Assembly: GCF_002077945.1 (NCBI RefSeq)
Contig: NZ_LVYD01000052.1
Coordinates: 62,001-126,000 of the forward strand
Direction of reading: 5' to 3'
Length of the DNA: 64,000 nt
Origin: Niastella vici
GTDB lineage: Bacteria; Bacteroidota; Bacteroidia; Chitinophagales; Chitinophagaceae
Of the stretch, positions 1 through 8,900 are shown piece after piece. Position numbers and translations under genes: made by a program. The number at the start of each line of letters is the position of its first letter. Within the stretch, counting starts at the first letter, position 1. The notes below the pieces were generated by a model that made no database searches, was not told the origin of the DNA, and was given only the letters and a program-made list of their open reading frames with translations.

Positions 1-975
1 CTGTTAAGCGCCGACCTGCGGGGTATTGACTCCCATGGCGTTGCCCGCCTCAGCGGATATGTGCGCCTGTGGGAGGCCAAACGCGTGAACGCCACCCCCA
101 ATATCAGGATCATTCATGAAACCCCCTCCACCGCAGTCGTTGACGGCGATAGCGGGCTGGGCCTGGTAGTGGCGCCCTTCGCCATGCAGGTGGCCATTGA
201 AAAAGCAAAAAAAGCAGGCACCGGCTGGGTCAGCGTGCAAAACAGCAATCACTTTGGCATCGCCGGCTACCACGCCATGATGGCCCTTGAATATGAAATG
301 ATCGGTATGGCCATGACCAATGCCAGTCCGCTCGTTTCTCCCACATTTTCTACTGAACGCCTGTTGGGCACCAACCCCATTTGCGTAAGCATACCCGCCG
401 GGGAAGAACCGGCTTTTGTAGCCGACCTGGCCACCACCACCGCCGCCAATGGCAAACTGGAAATTTTACAGCGCAAGAACCAGGAAGCCCCCCTGGGCTG
501 GATCCAGGATAAAGAAGGAAATCCTTCGACCAACGCCCATGAATTAAAAACCGGTGGCGCCCTGCTGCCCCTGGGTGGCGACCGTGAGCATGGCAGCCAT
601 AAAGGCTATGCGCTGGGAGCAGTGGTCGATATTTTCTCCGCCGTATTAAGCGGCGCCAATTACGGCCCCTGGGTGCCCCCCTTCCCGGCCTATGTGCCCA
701 TGCCAACCGGTATGCCCGGCAAAGGCATCGGTCACTTCTTTGGCGCCATGCGGGTTGATGCTTTCAGGCCGGCCGCCGACTTCAAACATCATATGGACAA
801 CTGGATCAGGCGTTTTCGCAGTGCCAAAACCGTAGCAGGAGAAGAAAAAGTGCTTATTCCAGGCGATCCCGAACGGGAAATGGAAGCGCTGCGGATGAAG
901 GAAGGCATTCCTTTGCTCGATGCGGTAGTAACTGACCTAAGCGCTGTTGGTGAACGATTTGGGGTAAAGTTGTAA
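1..975 (+). CDS. Ldh-family (malate/L-lactate/ureidoglycolate) dehydrogenase, 5'-truncated
   Basis: NAD(P)-dependent 2-hydroxyacid oxidoreductase of the LDH2/MDH2 family (PF02615). The reading frame is open from base 1, so the gene starts before the window; 324 residues are visible, which leaves roughly 30-40 N-terminal residues missing from a family member of about 360. The first visible residues contain the family motif ADLRGIDSHGVARL. The catalytic-histidine region is NSNHFGIAGYH (around residues 82-92 of the visible part). Further conserved blocks are LLGTNPI and HKGYALG. Family members reduce or oxidise malate, L-lactate, ureidoglycolate or sugar-acid analogues, and the substrate cannot be told from sequence. 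It ends with TAA. No partner gene is visible, because the next gene is aspartokinase about 290 bases downstream with its own promoter. Confidence 0.88.
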   Translation: MLSADLRGIDSHGVARLSGYVRLWEAKRVNATPNIRIIHETPSTAVVDGDSGLGLVVAPFAMQVAIEKAKKAGTGWVSVQNSNHFGIAGYHAMMALEYEMIGMAMTNASPLVSPTFSTERLLGTNPICVSIPAGEEPAFVADLATTTAANGKLEILQRKNQEAPLGWIQDKEGNPSTNAHELKTGGALLPLGGDREHGSHKGYALGAVVDIFSAVLSGANYGPWVPPFPAYVPMPTGMPGKGIGHFFGAMRVDAFRPAADFKHHMDNWIRRFRSAKTVAGEEKVLIPGDPEREMEALRMKEGIPLLDAVVTDLSAVGERFGVKL

Positions 976-992
976 TGGTGAATATTGATTCG

Positions 993-1005
993 CCCCGGGC
1001 CGGGG
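993..1005. repeat. GC-rich palindrome CCCCGGnCCGGGG, copy 1
   Basis: A 13-base palindrome lies just after the dehydrogenase stop codon. The same 6+1+6 sequence with a different centre base occurs at 41354-41366, and a shortened relative occurs at 43286-43297. It could be a protein-binding site or the core of a short intergenic repeat. It has no T-run, so it is not an obvious terminator. Confidence 0.5.
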
Positions 1006-1114
1006 GTGCGCAACCATCCCGTAGCGTCCTGTAATGCAGTCGCAGCAAAGGCCTTCACCAAAAACGAGATGGCATTATCCTGCAAATACAACACACAAAC
1101 TACGATCTGTACCT

Positions 1115-1122
1115 TATCTTTG
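1115..1122 (+). promoter_or_regulatory. -7 promoter box for aspartokinase
   Basis: TATCTTTG matches the Bacteroidota -7 consensus TAnnTTTG exactly. I see no convincing -33 TTTG at the right distance. A start about 6-8 bases downstream would give a leader of roughly 140 nt before the ATG at 1268, which contains the hairpins described separately. Confidence 0.5.
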
Positions 1123-1156
1123 CAGCCCTTAATAAAACGCAACTAAATATCTTTAG

Positions 1157-1195
1157 ATGAAACGAGCCAGGCAAAAATTTTCATTAACCCTTTAA
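1157..1195 (+). CDS. possible 12-residue leader peptide upstream of aspartokinase
   Basis: An ATG with 11 further codons and TAA encodes MKRARQKFSLTL. It begins about 35 bases after the predicted promoter box, and its 3' two-thirds form the left arm of the strong hairpin 1167-1185/1209-1227, so translating it would open that hairpin. It holds two Lys and one Thr codon (end products of the aspartate pathway) but is not strongly enriched. Read as a candidate attenuator peptide; it may be chance. Confidence 0.3.
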   Translation: MKRARQKFSLTL

Positions 1196-1247
1196 TGCAA
1201 TTTAATACAATGAAAATTTTTGCCTGGGGAGTTCCATCAGGCAAAAA
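1167..1247 (+). promoter_or_regulatory. mutually exclusive hairpins in the aspartokinase leader
   Basis: A perfect 19-bp inverted repeat pairs 1167-1185 with 1209-1227 (loop 23 nt). The core of its right arm (TTTTTGCCTG, 1217-1226) is also perfectly complementary to a second copy of the left-arm core (CAGGCAAAAA, 1238-1247). Only one of the two helices can form at a time. The downstream helix ends 20 nt before the ATG. No poly-T run follows either helix, so control of translation or of antitermination seems more likely than a simple terminator. I see no lysine-riboswitch core. Confidence 0.55.
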
Positions 1248-1267
1248 CAAAAAATTAATATTTTCTG

Positions 1268-2593
1268 ATGAAAATCATGAAGTTTGGCGGCACCTCGGTG
1301 GGCAAACCCGACAGAATGCACCAGGTAGCGCAACTGATAACCAAAGACGACAGTGAGCCAGTTATCGTAGTGTTGAGCGCATTAAGCGGCACTACCAATT
1401 CACTCGTAGCCATTGGCGAAGCTATGGCCGCCGGCAGTCGCGACCAGGCTAAAGAACTGATCGACAAACTGGAAGCCCATTACCAGTCATTTATAAAGGA
1501 ACTGGTGAAGACCGATAAAGCTTATGCCAAAGCCAGGAGCATCGTATCTGAACACTTCGAGTTCCTGAACATCATATTGAAGATCTCTTTCAGCGAAGCC
1601 CTGAGCAAGGATATTCTGGCACAGGGAGAATTGCTTTCTACCAAATTATTCAGCGTATACCTCGAAGAAAAAGGTATCGATCATATGCTGTTGCCCGCGC
1701 TCGAATTCATGACCATCGACGCACAGGATGAACCGCAGCTGAGCACCATCAAGGTGAAATTGTCGCGCATTCTGCAACAGAACAGCAATAAAAAATTATT
1801 TATCACCCAGGGCTATATCTGCCGCAACTCCCGTGGTGAGGTTGATAACCTGAAACGCGGTGGCAGTGATTATACAGCATCACTGGTAGCCGCAGCGGTG
1901 AATGCTTCGGTTTGTGAGATCTGGACCGACATCGACGGCATGCACAACAACGATCCCCGTATCGTTAAAAAGACCGTTCCTGTTGAACAGCTGAGTTTTG
2001 AAGAAGCTGCCGAGCTGGCTTACTTTGGCGCCAAGATCCTGCACCCAACCTGTATTTGGCCTGCCCAGCAACAAAAGGTTCCGGTGAAGTTGCTGAACAC
2101 CATGCAACCCGAAGCCCTCGGTACTACCATTACCCAGGAGGCCGGTTCTGTAGGCGTTAAAGCCGTTGCCGCCAAAGATGGTATCATCGTGATCAATATC
2201 AAGAGCAGCCGCATGCTGCTGGCCTATGGCTTCCTGCGGAAGATCTTTGAAGTGTTCGAAAAATACCGCACTTCAATTGACATGATCACCACTTCAGAAG
2301 TTGCGGTATCAGTAACCATTGACCATGGCGGTAACCTTACTGCTATTGTAAAGGAGCTGGAACCATTTGGCACCATCACTACAGAAGATAACCACACGAT
2401 CATTTCGGTAGTAGGTAATGAAATTGCACAAACCAAGCATATCCTGAGCAAATTGTTTGAAGCCCTAACACCCATTCCAGTACGAATGGTTAGTTATGGC
2501 GGCAGCAAGCACAACGTATCGATGCTCGTTCCTTCTTCTTACAAAACCCAAACCCTGCAATTGCTGAATAAGGGTTTGTTTGGATTGGAATAG
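1268..2593 (+). CDS. lysC: aspartate kinase
   Basis: Phosphorylates L-aspartate, the first step toward lysine, diaminopimelate, threonine and methionine. The 441-residue length fits a monofunctional aspartokinase; there is no homoserine-dehydrogenase domain. The N-terminus carries the amino-acid-kinase motif KFGGTSVG (residues 5-12), and RGGSDYTA (about 197-204) is the second conserved kinase block. Residues after about 300 look like the tandem ACT domains that bind feedback inhibitors (starting near VINIKSSRML). Two in-frame ATG codons lie close together (residues 1 and 4); the first is used here. Upstream lies a long leader with alternative hairpins, which suggests control after transcription start. 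The stop codon runs straight into a tandem repeat and then a hairpin terminator. The isozyme (Lys- or Thr-sensitive) cannot be assigned. Confidence 0.95.
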   Translation: MKIMKFGGTSVGKPDRMHQVAQLITKDDSEPVIVVLSALSGTTNSLVAIGEAMAAGSRDQAKELIDKLEAHYQSFIKELVKTDKAYAKARSIVSEHFEFLNIILKISFSEALSKDILAQGELLSTKLFSVYLEEKGIDHMLLPALEFMTIDAQDEPQLSTIKVKLSRILQQNSNKKLFITQGYICRNSRGEVDNLKRGGSDYTASLVAAAVNASVCEIWTDIDGMHNNDPRIVKKTVPVEQLSFEEAAELAYFGAKILHPTCIWPAQQQKVPVKLLNTMQPEALGTTITQEAGSVGVKAVAAKDGIIVINIKSSRMLLAYGFLRKIFEVFEKYRTSIDMITTSEVAVSVTIDHGGNLTAIVKELEPFGTITTEDNHTIISVVGNEIAQTKHILSKLFEALTPIPVRMVSYGGSKHNVSMLVPSSYKTQTLQLLNKGLFGLE

Positions 2594-2662
2594 GTCAATG
2601 GTGAATGGTCAATGGTGAATGGTCAATGGTGAATGGTCAATGGTGAATGGTCAATGGTGAAT
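2593..2662. repeat. tandem repeat, 5 x 14 bp
   Basis: Five exact head-to-tail copies of GGTCAATGGTGAAT, the first sharing the G of the aspartokinase stop codon. Each unit is itself a near-duplication of a 7-mer (GGTCAAT / GGTGAAT). A simple-sequence intergenic array, probably variable in copy number; no spacers, so not a CRISPR. Confidence 0.95.
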
Positions 2663-2699
2663 TGACTCGCGAATTTTGAGCAGACCTTTATTAATATTG

Positions 2700-2738
2700 A
2701 AAGCCGGTAATATCGAAAGACATTACCGGCTTTTTTTT
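2700..2738 (+). terminator. rho-independent terminator after aspartokinase
   Basis: An 11-bp perfect stem (AAGCCGGTAAT / ATTACCGGCTT, 2701-2711 with 2722-2732) is followed by eight T residues. It shares the GCCGGTAA core with other terminators in the window. Confidence 0.9.
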
Positions 2739-2739
2739 G

Positions 2740-2763
2740 CTCCCCCTTTAGGGGGCTGGGGGG
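2740..2763. repeat. CTCCCCCTTTAGGGGG-type element, copy 1
   Basis: A C-rich block, a short TTTA centre and a G-rich block followed by CTGGGGGG. Near-identical copies lie at 22063-22086 and 29327-29350, always intergenic and at gene ends. Self-complementary halves suggest a hairpin-forming intergenic repeat. Confidence 0.7.
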
Positions 2764-2765
2764 TA

Positions 2766-3683
2766 TTACTTTATCCACCCACTCTTCGTCATCCACTCCT
2801 GCACCAGGTCCATCCACTTCACCTCACTGGTTGAGTTGTTCATCCCGAAACCATGACCGCCTTTTTCGTACAAATAAAAATCAAACGGCACCTTGTTCTT
2901 CTGCAGGGCGGTAGCAAACAATAACATGTTCTGCACTTTAACGGTGCTGTCGTCTTCGGCATGCACCAGGTAAGTGGGCGGTGTTTTTTTCGTTACCTGC
3001 AATTCGTTTGAATATTCCATCTTCTTTTCAGGCGAAGGGTCTTTGCCCAGTAAATTTTCTCTCGATCCCTTATGGCAGATGCTGTCGGCAAAACTGATCA
3101 CCGGGTAAACCAGGATCATAAAATCGGGACGCAGGTTTGCTTTTTTACCGGCATCAATATAGGCATGATTAAAATGGGTGCCGGCTGCGGAAGCCAGGTG
3201 CCCGCCGGCCGAAAAACCAATGATGCCTACCCGGTTCTTATCAATTTCCCATTCTTTGGCCTTTTCACGCACGATCTGAATAGCCCGTTGCGCATCCTGT
3301 ATGGGACCTATTTCCTTATTGACCATGGTAACATCACTCGGCAACCGGTACTTTAGTACAAAGGCGGCCACGCCCATTTCATTAAAACGTTTGGCTACAT
3401 CGTACCCCTCATGACCAATAGCTACATTTCTGTAACCACCACCGGGTATAACAACAACAGCAGCGCCCGTAGCTTTTTCTTTTGGTGGCAGATAAATGGT
3501 GAGCGTGGGTATACTTACCTTGCTGATCATGGGAACACCTCTGTGCGAGGTATCTGTTTTTTCTTCATCAGGTGCCGGTTTTGAATTAGGAATGGAATCG
3601 GCATATAACGGCATTACGGTTTGAGTGTAACTGATCAAAACAAAGCAAGTTAAGGTTACAAAAAGGATGAGTGGTTTTTTCAT
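2766..3683 (-). CDS. secreted alpha/beta hydrolase (esterase / acetylxylan-esterase-like)
   Basis: A 305-residue serine hydrolase of the BD-FAE/esterase-lipase group. The N-terminus is a signal peptide (KK, then a hydrophobic stretch to about residue 20), so it acts in the periplasm or outside. The oxyanion-hole region is VVVIPGGGYRN (about 75-85), the nucleophile elbow is GFSAGG (about 156-161), the acid is in HAEDDSTV and the catalytic His in GGHGFGM. Such enzymes deacetylate plant polysaccharides or cleave small esters; the true substrate is unknown and no carbohydrate-utilisation locus is visible next to it. Transcribed alone; its stop lies close to the aspartokinase terminator, which may also stop read-through from this side. 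Confidence 0.85.
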   Translation of the reverse strand: MKKPLILFVTLTCFVLISYTQTVMPLYADSIPNSKPAPDEEKTDTSHRGVPMISKVSIPTLTIYLPPKEKATGAAVVVIPGGGYRNVAIGHEGYDVAKRFNEMGVAAFVLKYRLPSDVTMVNKEIGPIQDAQRAIQIVREKAKEWEIDKNRVGIIGFSAGGHLASAAGTHFNHAYIDAGKKANLRPDFMILVYPVISFADSICHKGSRENLLGKDPSPEKKMEYSNELQVTKKTPPTYLVHAEDDSTVKVQNMLLFATALQKNKVPFDFYLYEKGGHGFGMNNSTSEVKWMDLVQEWMTKSGWIK

Positions 3684-3810
3684 ACACGGCTACTTATAAC
3701 CAAATTTACTTGTTTACATTAAAAATTACAGCCATTCTTTTACGCGTTGGCCAAATTCATCCGCGGGGAACAGTTTTGGTAAATATTAAGTTAATACGCC
3801 GCCCGCCTGG

Positions 3811-3840
3811 TTGCAATGACCGGGAATCGGATCAACTTTG
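3811..3840 (+). promoter_or_regulatory. Bacteroidota-type promoter for the small lipoprotein
   Basis: TTG at 3811-3813, a 19-base spacer, then CAACTTTG at 3833-3840. Spacing and the CTTTG end fit the sigma-ABfr promoter, with the first T of the -7 box replaced by C. The ATG follows 24 bases later. Confidence 0.55.
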
Positions 3841-3864
3841 TTTTAACACCAAAAAACCTATGAT

Positions 3865-4278
3865 ATGAAAAAAATTTACTTAGCGTTTATCCCCATTCTT
3901 ATTTTCCTCATTGCAGCCTGCAGCAAAGATTTTTTGAAATCATACGACAAACGCATTACCGGCGGCACCTGGGAATTATATGATGTAAACAATTTTGGCA
4001 TCGGCAGCCACTATTCGCCGGTGTTTAACAGCGGCCGTTTTACTTTTGAATCAACCGGCCAGGTGACCTATACCACAAACCTGGGTGAAGAATATACCGG
4101 CAGTTGGGACATCAGGCACGGGTGGCGGGGCAAAGAACTGAACATCACAGTTACCAATTTTCAAACCCAAAAAGTATTGTCAGAACATTTCGACCTTATG
4201 GAGTTCACCAGCACCAACCGGTTCAAAACCCATATATACACTGGCGGGCGCACGTATACTTTTAAGTGGAGGAGATAG
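3865..4278 (+). CDS. small lipoprotein, lipocalin-like, function unknown
   Basis: A 137-residue protein with a lipoprotein signal peptide: two Lys, a hydrophobic run and a lipobox ending IAAC (Cys 19). The mature part begins SKDFLKSYDKRITGGTWEL and has the pattern of lipocalin-like domains in Bacteroidota (a GGTWEL start, alternating beta-strand residues, and a TGSWDI block). It is likely anchored in the inner leaflet of the outer membrane facing the periplasm. I do not recognise a specific function. It is monocistronic, with its own promoter upstream and a convergent gene (queA) downstream. Confidence 0.75.
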   Translation: MKKIYLAFIPILIFLIAACSKDFLKSYDKRITGGTWELYDVNNFGIGSHYSPVFNSGRFTFESTGQVTYTTNLGEEYTGSWDIRHGWRGKELNITVTNFQTQKVLSEHFDLMEFTSTNRFKTHIYTGGRTYTFKWRR

Positions 4279-4309
4279 CTTTAAAAAGGCAATAAACAGC
4301 AGGTAATGG

Positions 4310-4352
4310 TAAAAAAGAAAAACCGGCAACCTCATAAAGAAGTTACCGGCTG
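4310..4352 (-). terminator. terminator of queA (minus strand)
   Basis: On the minus strand CCGGTAAC pairs with GTTGCCGG (one G-U pair), followed by a T-rich run TTTTTCTTTTTT. It lies about 50 bases after the queA stop. The plus-strand version lacks a good T run, so it serves queA. Confidence 0.75.
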
Positions 4353-4400
4353 TTATTATGCTAAAAAGTGAGGCGACTCAACTTAAAACCAAAAAACAGA

Positions 4401-5450
4401 TTAGATAACCAGCATGGCATCGCCGTAGCTGAAGAAACGGTATTTATCCTTGATGGCTTTTTTATACGCCTCCATCGCCAGGTCGTAACCGGCAAAAGCA
4501 CAAGTCATGATCAGCAGACTGGTCTTGGGCAGGTGCAGGTTGGTAACCAGTGAATCGGCAATGTTGAACTGGTAAGGCGGATGAATAAAGATGTTGGTCC
4601 AGCCCTCAGAAGGCTTCAACAGCTTTTCAGCTGTATACGAGCTTTCAAGTGCCCGCATGGTGGTAGTACCAATGGAGCAGATACGGTGATTGCCCTGGAT
4701 CGCTTTATTTACAATTTTGCAGGCCAGGTCTTCAATTTTATAATACTCCGCATCCATCTTGTGCTTGCTGAGATCTTCCACTTCAATGGGACGGAAAGTA
4801 CCCAACCCCGTGTGCAGCGTTACTTCGGCAAACCGAACGCCTTTGATCTCGAGCCTTTTAATGAGCTCAATGCTGAAGTGCAAACCGGCGGTTGGCGCCG
4901 CCACAGCACCTTCATGCTTGGCGTAAACGGTTTGATAGCGTTCTTTATCGTCTGCTTCAGGCTTACGTTTAATATATTTTGGCAGGGGCGTTTCACCCAG
5001 AAATTCCAGCATATTGCGGAATTCTTCATCGGTACCATCCCACAAAAAGCGAATAGTGCGGCCGCGTGAAGTTGTATTGTCAATTACTTCGGCGATCAGT
5101 TCATCGTTCTCGCCAAAGTAGAGTTTATTACCAACACGAATTTTACGGGCGGGGTCCACAATCACATCCCACAGCCGGTTGGGTTTATTTAATTCACGCA
5201 GCAGGAACACCTCAATTTTCGCCCCCGTTTTTTCCTTCCGGCCGTACATGCGGGCCGGGAACACTTTGGTATTATTCACTACGAACACATCCTTATCATC
5301 AAAATAATCCATGATGTCGCGGAAATGTTTGTTCTCTATCTGGCCGGTTTGGCGATGAACAACCATCAAACGCGCATCTTCACGTCTTTTTGTAGGGTGT
5401 TGGGCAATAAGGTTAAGTGGTAAATCGAACCGGAACTGTGAAAGTTTCAT
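4401..5450 (-). CDS. queA: S-adenosylmethionine:tRNA ribosyltransferase-isomerase
   Basis: Transfers and isomerises the ribosyl group of SAM onto 7-aminomethyl-7-deazaguanine in tRNA, giving epoxyqueuosine (queuosine pathway, cytoplasm). The 349 residues match the usual length. Family blocks seen: [12 protein letters not shown] at the start, [26 protein letters not shown], the long [12 protein letters not shown] block, [11 protein letters not shown] and [10 protein letters not shown]. The frame extends 10 codons further upstream, but the start at 5450 ([11 protein letters not shown]) fits homologs and leaves a leader of about 130 nt after a strong promoter. Queuosine/pterin genes recur at 41.4-43.1 kb. 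The leader is highly structured (see separate entry). Confidence 0.95.
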   Translation of the reverse strand: MKLSQFRFDLPLNLIAQHPTKRREDARLMVVHRQTGQIENKHFRDIMDYFDDKDVFVVNNTKVFPARMYGRKEKTGAKIEVFLLRELNKPNRLWDVIVDPARKIRVGNKLYFGENDELIAEVIDNTTSRGRTIRFLWDGTDEEFRNMLEFLGETPLPKYIKRKPEADDKERYQTVYAKHEGAVAAPTAGLHFSIELIKRLEIKGVRFAEVTLHTGLGTFRPIEVEDLSKHKMDAEYYKIEDLACKIVNKAIQGNHRICSIGTTTMRALESSYTAEKLLKPSEGWTNIFIHPPYQFNIADSLVTNLHLPKTSLLIMTCAFAGYDLAMEAYKKAIKDKYRFFSYGDAMLVI

Positions 5451-5478
5451 GTGTATTTTTAAACTGTTTTTAAAAGCC

Positions 5479-5570
5479 ACATGATACGAACAGGGGGAGT
5501 AAGATCAGGGTACATCGGGGTGGTATTCCGATACAAACGAGGTCTTACGGCACCAGGTTTGATATCATGT
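5479..5570 (-). ncRNA. structured leader element upstream of queA (candidate cis-regulatory RNA)
   Basis: Three nested perfect or near-perfect helices separated by nearly symmetrical internal loops: outer 5479-5486 with 5563-5570 (8 bp, ACATGATA/TATCATGT), middle 5499-5506 with 5541-5548 (8 bp, one G-U), apical 5514-5518 with 5528-5532 (5 bp). The element starts about 12 nt after the predicted transcription start and ends 28 nt before the queA ATG. It does not look like preQ1-I or preQ1-II to me. The hairpin could also be read from the plus strand, but the promoter favours minus. Confidence 0.5.
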
Positions 5571-5589
5571 AAGCTAAAATTCGAGCGGG

Positions 5590-5621
5590 CAAAGGTAATT
5601 AAAAAAAGGGCCGAACCCAAA
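5590..5621 (-). promoter_or_regulatory. promoter of queA
   Basis: On the minus strand TTTG (5621-5618), a 20-base spacer and TACCTTTG (5597-5590), an almost ideal Bacteroidota -33/-7 pair. Confidence 0.75.
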
Positions 5622-5944
5622 TTTAAAAATCAATAATATGATAGAATTGTCGCCGGGTACAGAAAACTCCTTACAGTAGTGTATCCCTGACAAGTATTGG
5701 CCCCGGAAGAAGCTGGTTGGAACCGGAGGGCACAAATTAGGAGCCGGCAATAGGCAGCCGGCAATTAGCTGCGCCCACCGCTCATCAAAAACAGCCAAAC
5801 TTTTATGGCTTTTTCCCATTTTAACATCTCTCCTATGAATTCACCCCGCTGACATTTGGTTTATTATTACGAAATTTATAAAAGGGAAAAGTGCACTACA
5901 GAGAACTCATCAATCGCGCCTTTTAAAATAACCAGGTACCTCCT
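5622..5944. other. intergenic stretch without a supported gene
   Basis: Holds two direct copies of AGCCGGCAAT (5742-5751 and 5756-5765, period 14) and a weak AGCCA/TGGCT hairpin with a short T run near 5792-5816. Small open frames on the minus strand here lack coding character. Nothing else is recognised. Confidence 0.6.
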
Positions 5945-5962
5945 TCCCGGTAATTACCGGGA
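5945..5962. repeat. 18-bp perfect palindrome with CCGGTAA core
   Basis: TCCCGGTAATTACCGGGA, a dyad with no loop, 34 bases before the TraB/GumN start codon. It shares the CCGGTAA core with terminator stems elsewhere in the window. It may be an operator or a mobile-repeat remnant; it has no T run. Confidence 0.6.
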
Positions 5963-5996
5963 GGCATTTCAAGTCACCGGTCATTAATTATTGAGT

Positions 5997-8900
5997 ATGA
6001 GAAAATCGATCTCCTTCCTGCTTGTCGTGCTTGTAACCATCGTTATGCCATCCATGGCACAGCAGCCAGCCCATAAACCTAAAATGTCGCCCCAGCCCTC
6101 CATTCCGGTTCCGCCCAAACCCGCCTCCAAAAAATATCCCAGCCTGTTGTGGGAGATCAGCGGCAATGGTCTTAAAAAACCGTCCTACCTGTTTGGCACC
6201 ATGCACGTGAGCGATAAACTGGCTTTTCACCTCGGCGATAGCTTTTACACCGCTATCAAAAGCGCCGATGTGGTGGCGCTGGAAACCAATCCCGAAAGCT
6301 GGCAGGACGATTACAGCCAGTCAGTTTTTTTCAGGGGCGGCCGCCGCAATGGCAATAGTTTAATGAACCTGTACTCGAGCCGGTGGGAATGGCCGGCAGA
6401 CCACATGCGCATCACCACGTTTGCCATCGACCGCTATGAAGAAGCCATAAAAGCCGCGCTGGCGGTAGAACCCTCCATGATCAATGGCATGCTGTACCGC
6501 ACCTATGGACGCCAGGCCGAAGATTTTGAAGAAGACACCTTCCTCGACATGTACATTTTTCAAACCGGTAAAAAACTGGGTAAACGGGTAAGCGGGGTAG
6601 AAAATTTTCAGGAAAGCGAAAAGCTGGTAATGGAAGCCTACAAGGCCATGCTGCGCGATCAGAACAAAAAAAGAAGAAGCTACGATTACGAAGGCATGAT
6701 GACCAATCCCAAAAAAGTGGAAGATGCCTACCGCAAAGGCGATCTCGACCTGCTCGATTCCCTGGAAAGCCTCACCGTGTTCTCCGATGCCTTCCAGGAA
6801 AAATTCCTGTACAAACGCAACGAGATACAGGCCAACTCCATTGACTCCATCATAAAAAAAATGTCGCTGTTCGTAGGCGTGGGCGCAGCTCACCTGCCGG
6901 GCAAACGGGGCGTTATAGAATTGTTGCGCCAGAAAGGCTACACCATGCGCCCGGTTCGTATGGACGACCGCAACAGCATGCAAAAAGAAAACGTTGACAA
7001 AATACGCATCAATAATACATTCACCACACAAACAGGCGACGATGGCTTTTACAGCGTTTCCATTCCGGGAAAAAAATTCTACCGCTTTACCGACTGGAAC
7101 GGGATGGATGTAGTGCAATACGCCGATATGGTGAACGGCGCATATTACATGGTAACCCGTATAAAGACCAACAGCCTGTCGTTGGGCCATAGCAGTGACC
7201 TCGTATTAAAAAAGATCGACAGCCTGCTGTACGAGAACATCCCCGGCAAGATCCTGAAAAAAACAGCCATTACGAAGAATGGCTACAAAGGACTTGATAT
7301 CATCAACCGCACCCGCCGCGGCGATTATCAACGCTACCAGCTATACATTACGCCCTTTGAAGTGCTGATCTTTAAAATGAGCGGCAATGGCGAATACATA
7401 AATGCCGGCAACGAATCACAGGAGTTCTTCGGTTCCATTAAACTAAAAGAATACGCAACAGCCGGCTGGCAAACCTGGCAGCCGCCAACAGGTGGCTTCA
7501 GCGTACAAATGCCCCACATCCCAGCCCTGCTTAAAGACAATGGTTTTGGCACCGACAGGCTTGAATATGCGGCCAGCGATGCGGCTACAGGCAACAGCTA
7601 TCTCATCATGAAAGCCAACCTGCACAATTATTCTTTCATTGAAGAAGATACATTTGAACTGAACCTCATGGATGAAAGCTATGGCTATTCCGACTTTATC
7701 GACAAACAGCTCAGCCGCCGCTTTATATCGCTTAACGGATACCCCGCGCTGGAAAGTAAATACAAACACAAGGATGGCAGTTTCAGCAGCGTGCGCTATG
7801 TAATACAGGGACCGGTGTACTATGCCATAATAGCCAGTTACAAAAACGACAATCCCGATACACAACGCTTTCTGCAATCATTTGCCATTACGCCCTATAT
7901 TTATCCGGTCCCGGCCCCACGCACCGATACAGTAATGAGCATCACTGTTACAACGCCCATATATGCGCAAGCCGATAAAAAGAACGACTCGCCCGGCATG
8001 GAAGAATTACTGCAGCTATCGAATGGTATGATGGATGATGACGCAGACGACATTAACGTACCCGCATTCAGTACCCGCCTTATAGGTAACGATACCATCG
8101 GCGAAAAAATACTGGTGATGCATTTCAAAGTGCCGCAATACAGTTATAAAAAAGACAGCGCCACCTTGTGGAAGAATGCTTCAGTAAGCACCTGGTTCTC
8201 AGACAGTACTTTCATCATAAAACAAAGCAGGGAATACACCCTGCCCAATGGCATGCGTTGCCGCGATCTGCAGCTAACCGATACCAACAGCAGCCGCCTC
8301 ATCATCTCTAAAATGTTTTATAACAACGGGCATTTCTTCAGCATTACAACCCTTACCGATACGCTGAGCAAACAAAGCGCCCTGCTCTCGAATTTCTTCA
8401 GCAGTTTTAAACCAGTTGATACGCTGAAAGGCGAATCGCTGTTTGCCCGCAAATCGGAACAGTTCATAAAAGACCTGTTCAGCAAGGATTCCATGACCGT
8501 TAAAAAAGCCCGCAGATCATTGTACCAGGTTGCTTTCGACTCAACAGATGTACCGCTGCTGAAAAAAGCCATTGACTCGCTCAACTGGAAAATGAAAGAT
8601 TACCTGACCCTTAAAAAATTCTTTATCGACAACCTGGGCCGCATCAGGGATACCAGCATTGTATCTTATCTGCAGAAATTATACTGGAAAGTGAAAGACA
8701 CTGCCGACTGGCAGGCGGCTATTTTAAATGCCTTGCTGAACCAGCGTACAAAAACCGCTTTCCTGGCATTCAAAGACCTGGTGCTGCAGGAACCACCTGT
8801 CATGGACGATGACTATACCTACAACCGGGGCTTCAGACTGCCATCTGTATACGTAGATTACACCACAGTAACAAAAAGTAAAAAGACTTCTTATTTCGGC

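Noticed and set aside
1115-1267. Lysine riboswitch before aspartokinase
   Set aside because: Leader too short and without the conserved core; two competing hairpins explain the sequence better.
3671-3868. 65-codon plus-strand frame between the esterase and the lipoprotein
   Set aside because: Overlaps the lipoprotein promoter and has no coding character.
5574-5819. 81-codon minus-strand frame upstream of queA
   Set aside because: Crosses the queA promoter, lacks a plausible start context and has no recognisable motif.
6360-7190. 276-codon open frame on the minus strand
   Set aside because: Lies entirely inside the TraB/GumN gene; His/Phe/Val-rich composition typical of an antisense shadow, no family match.
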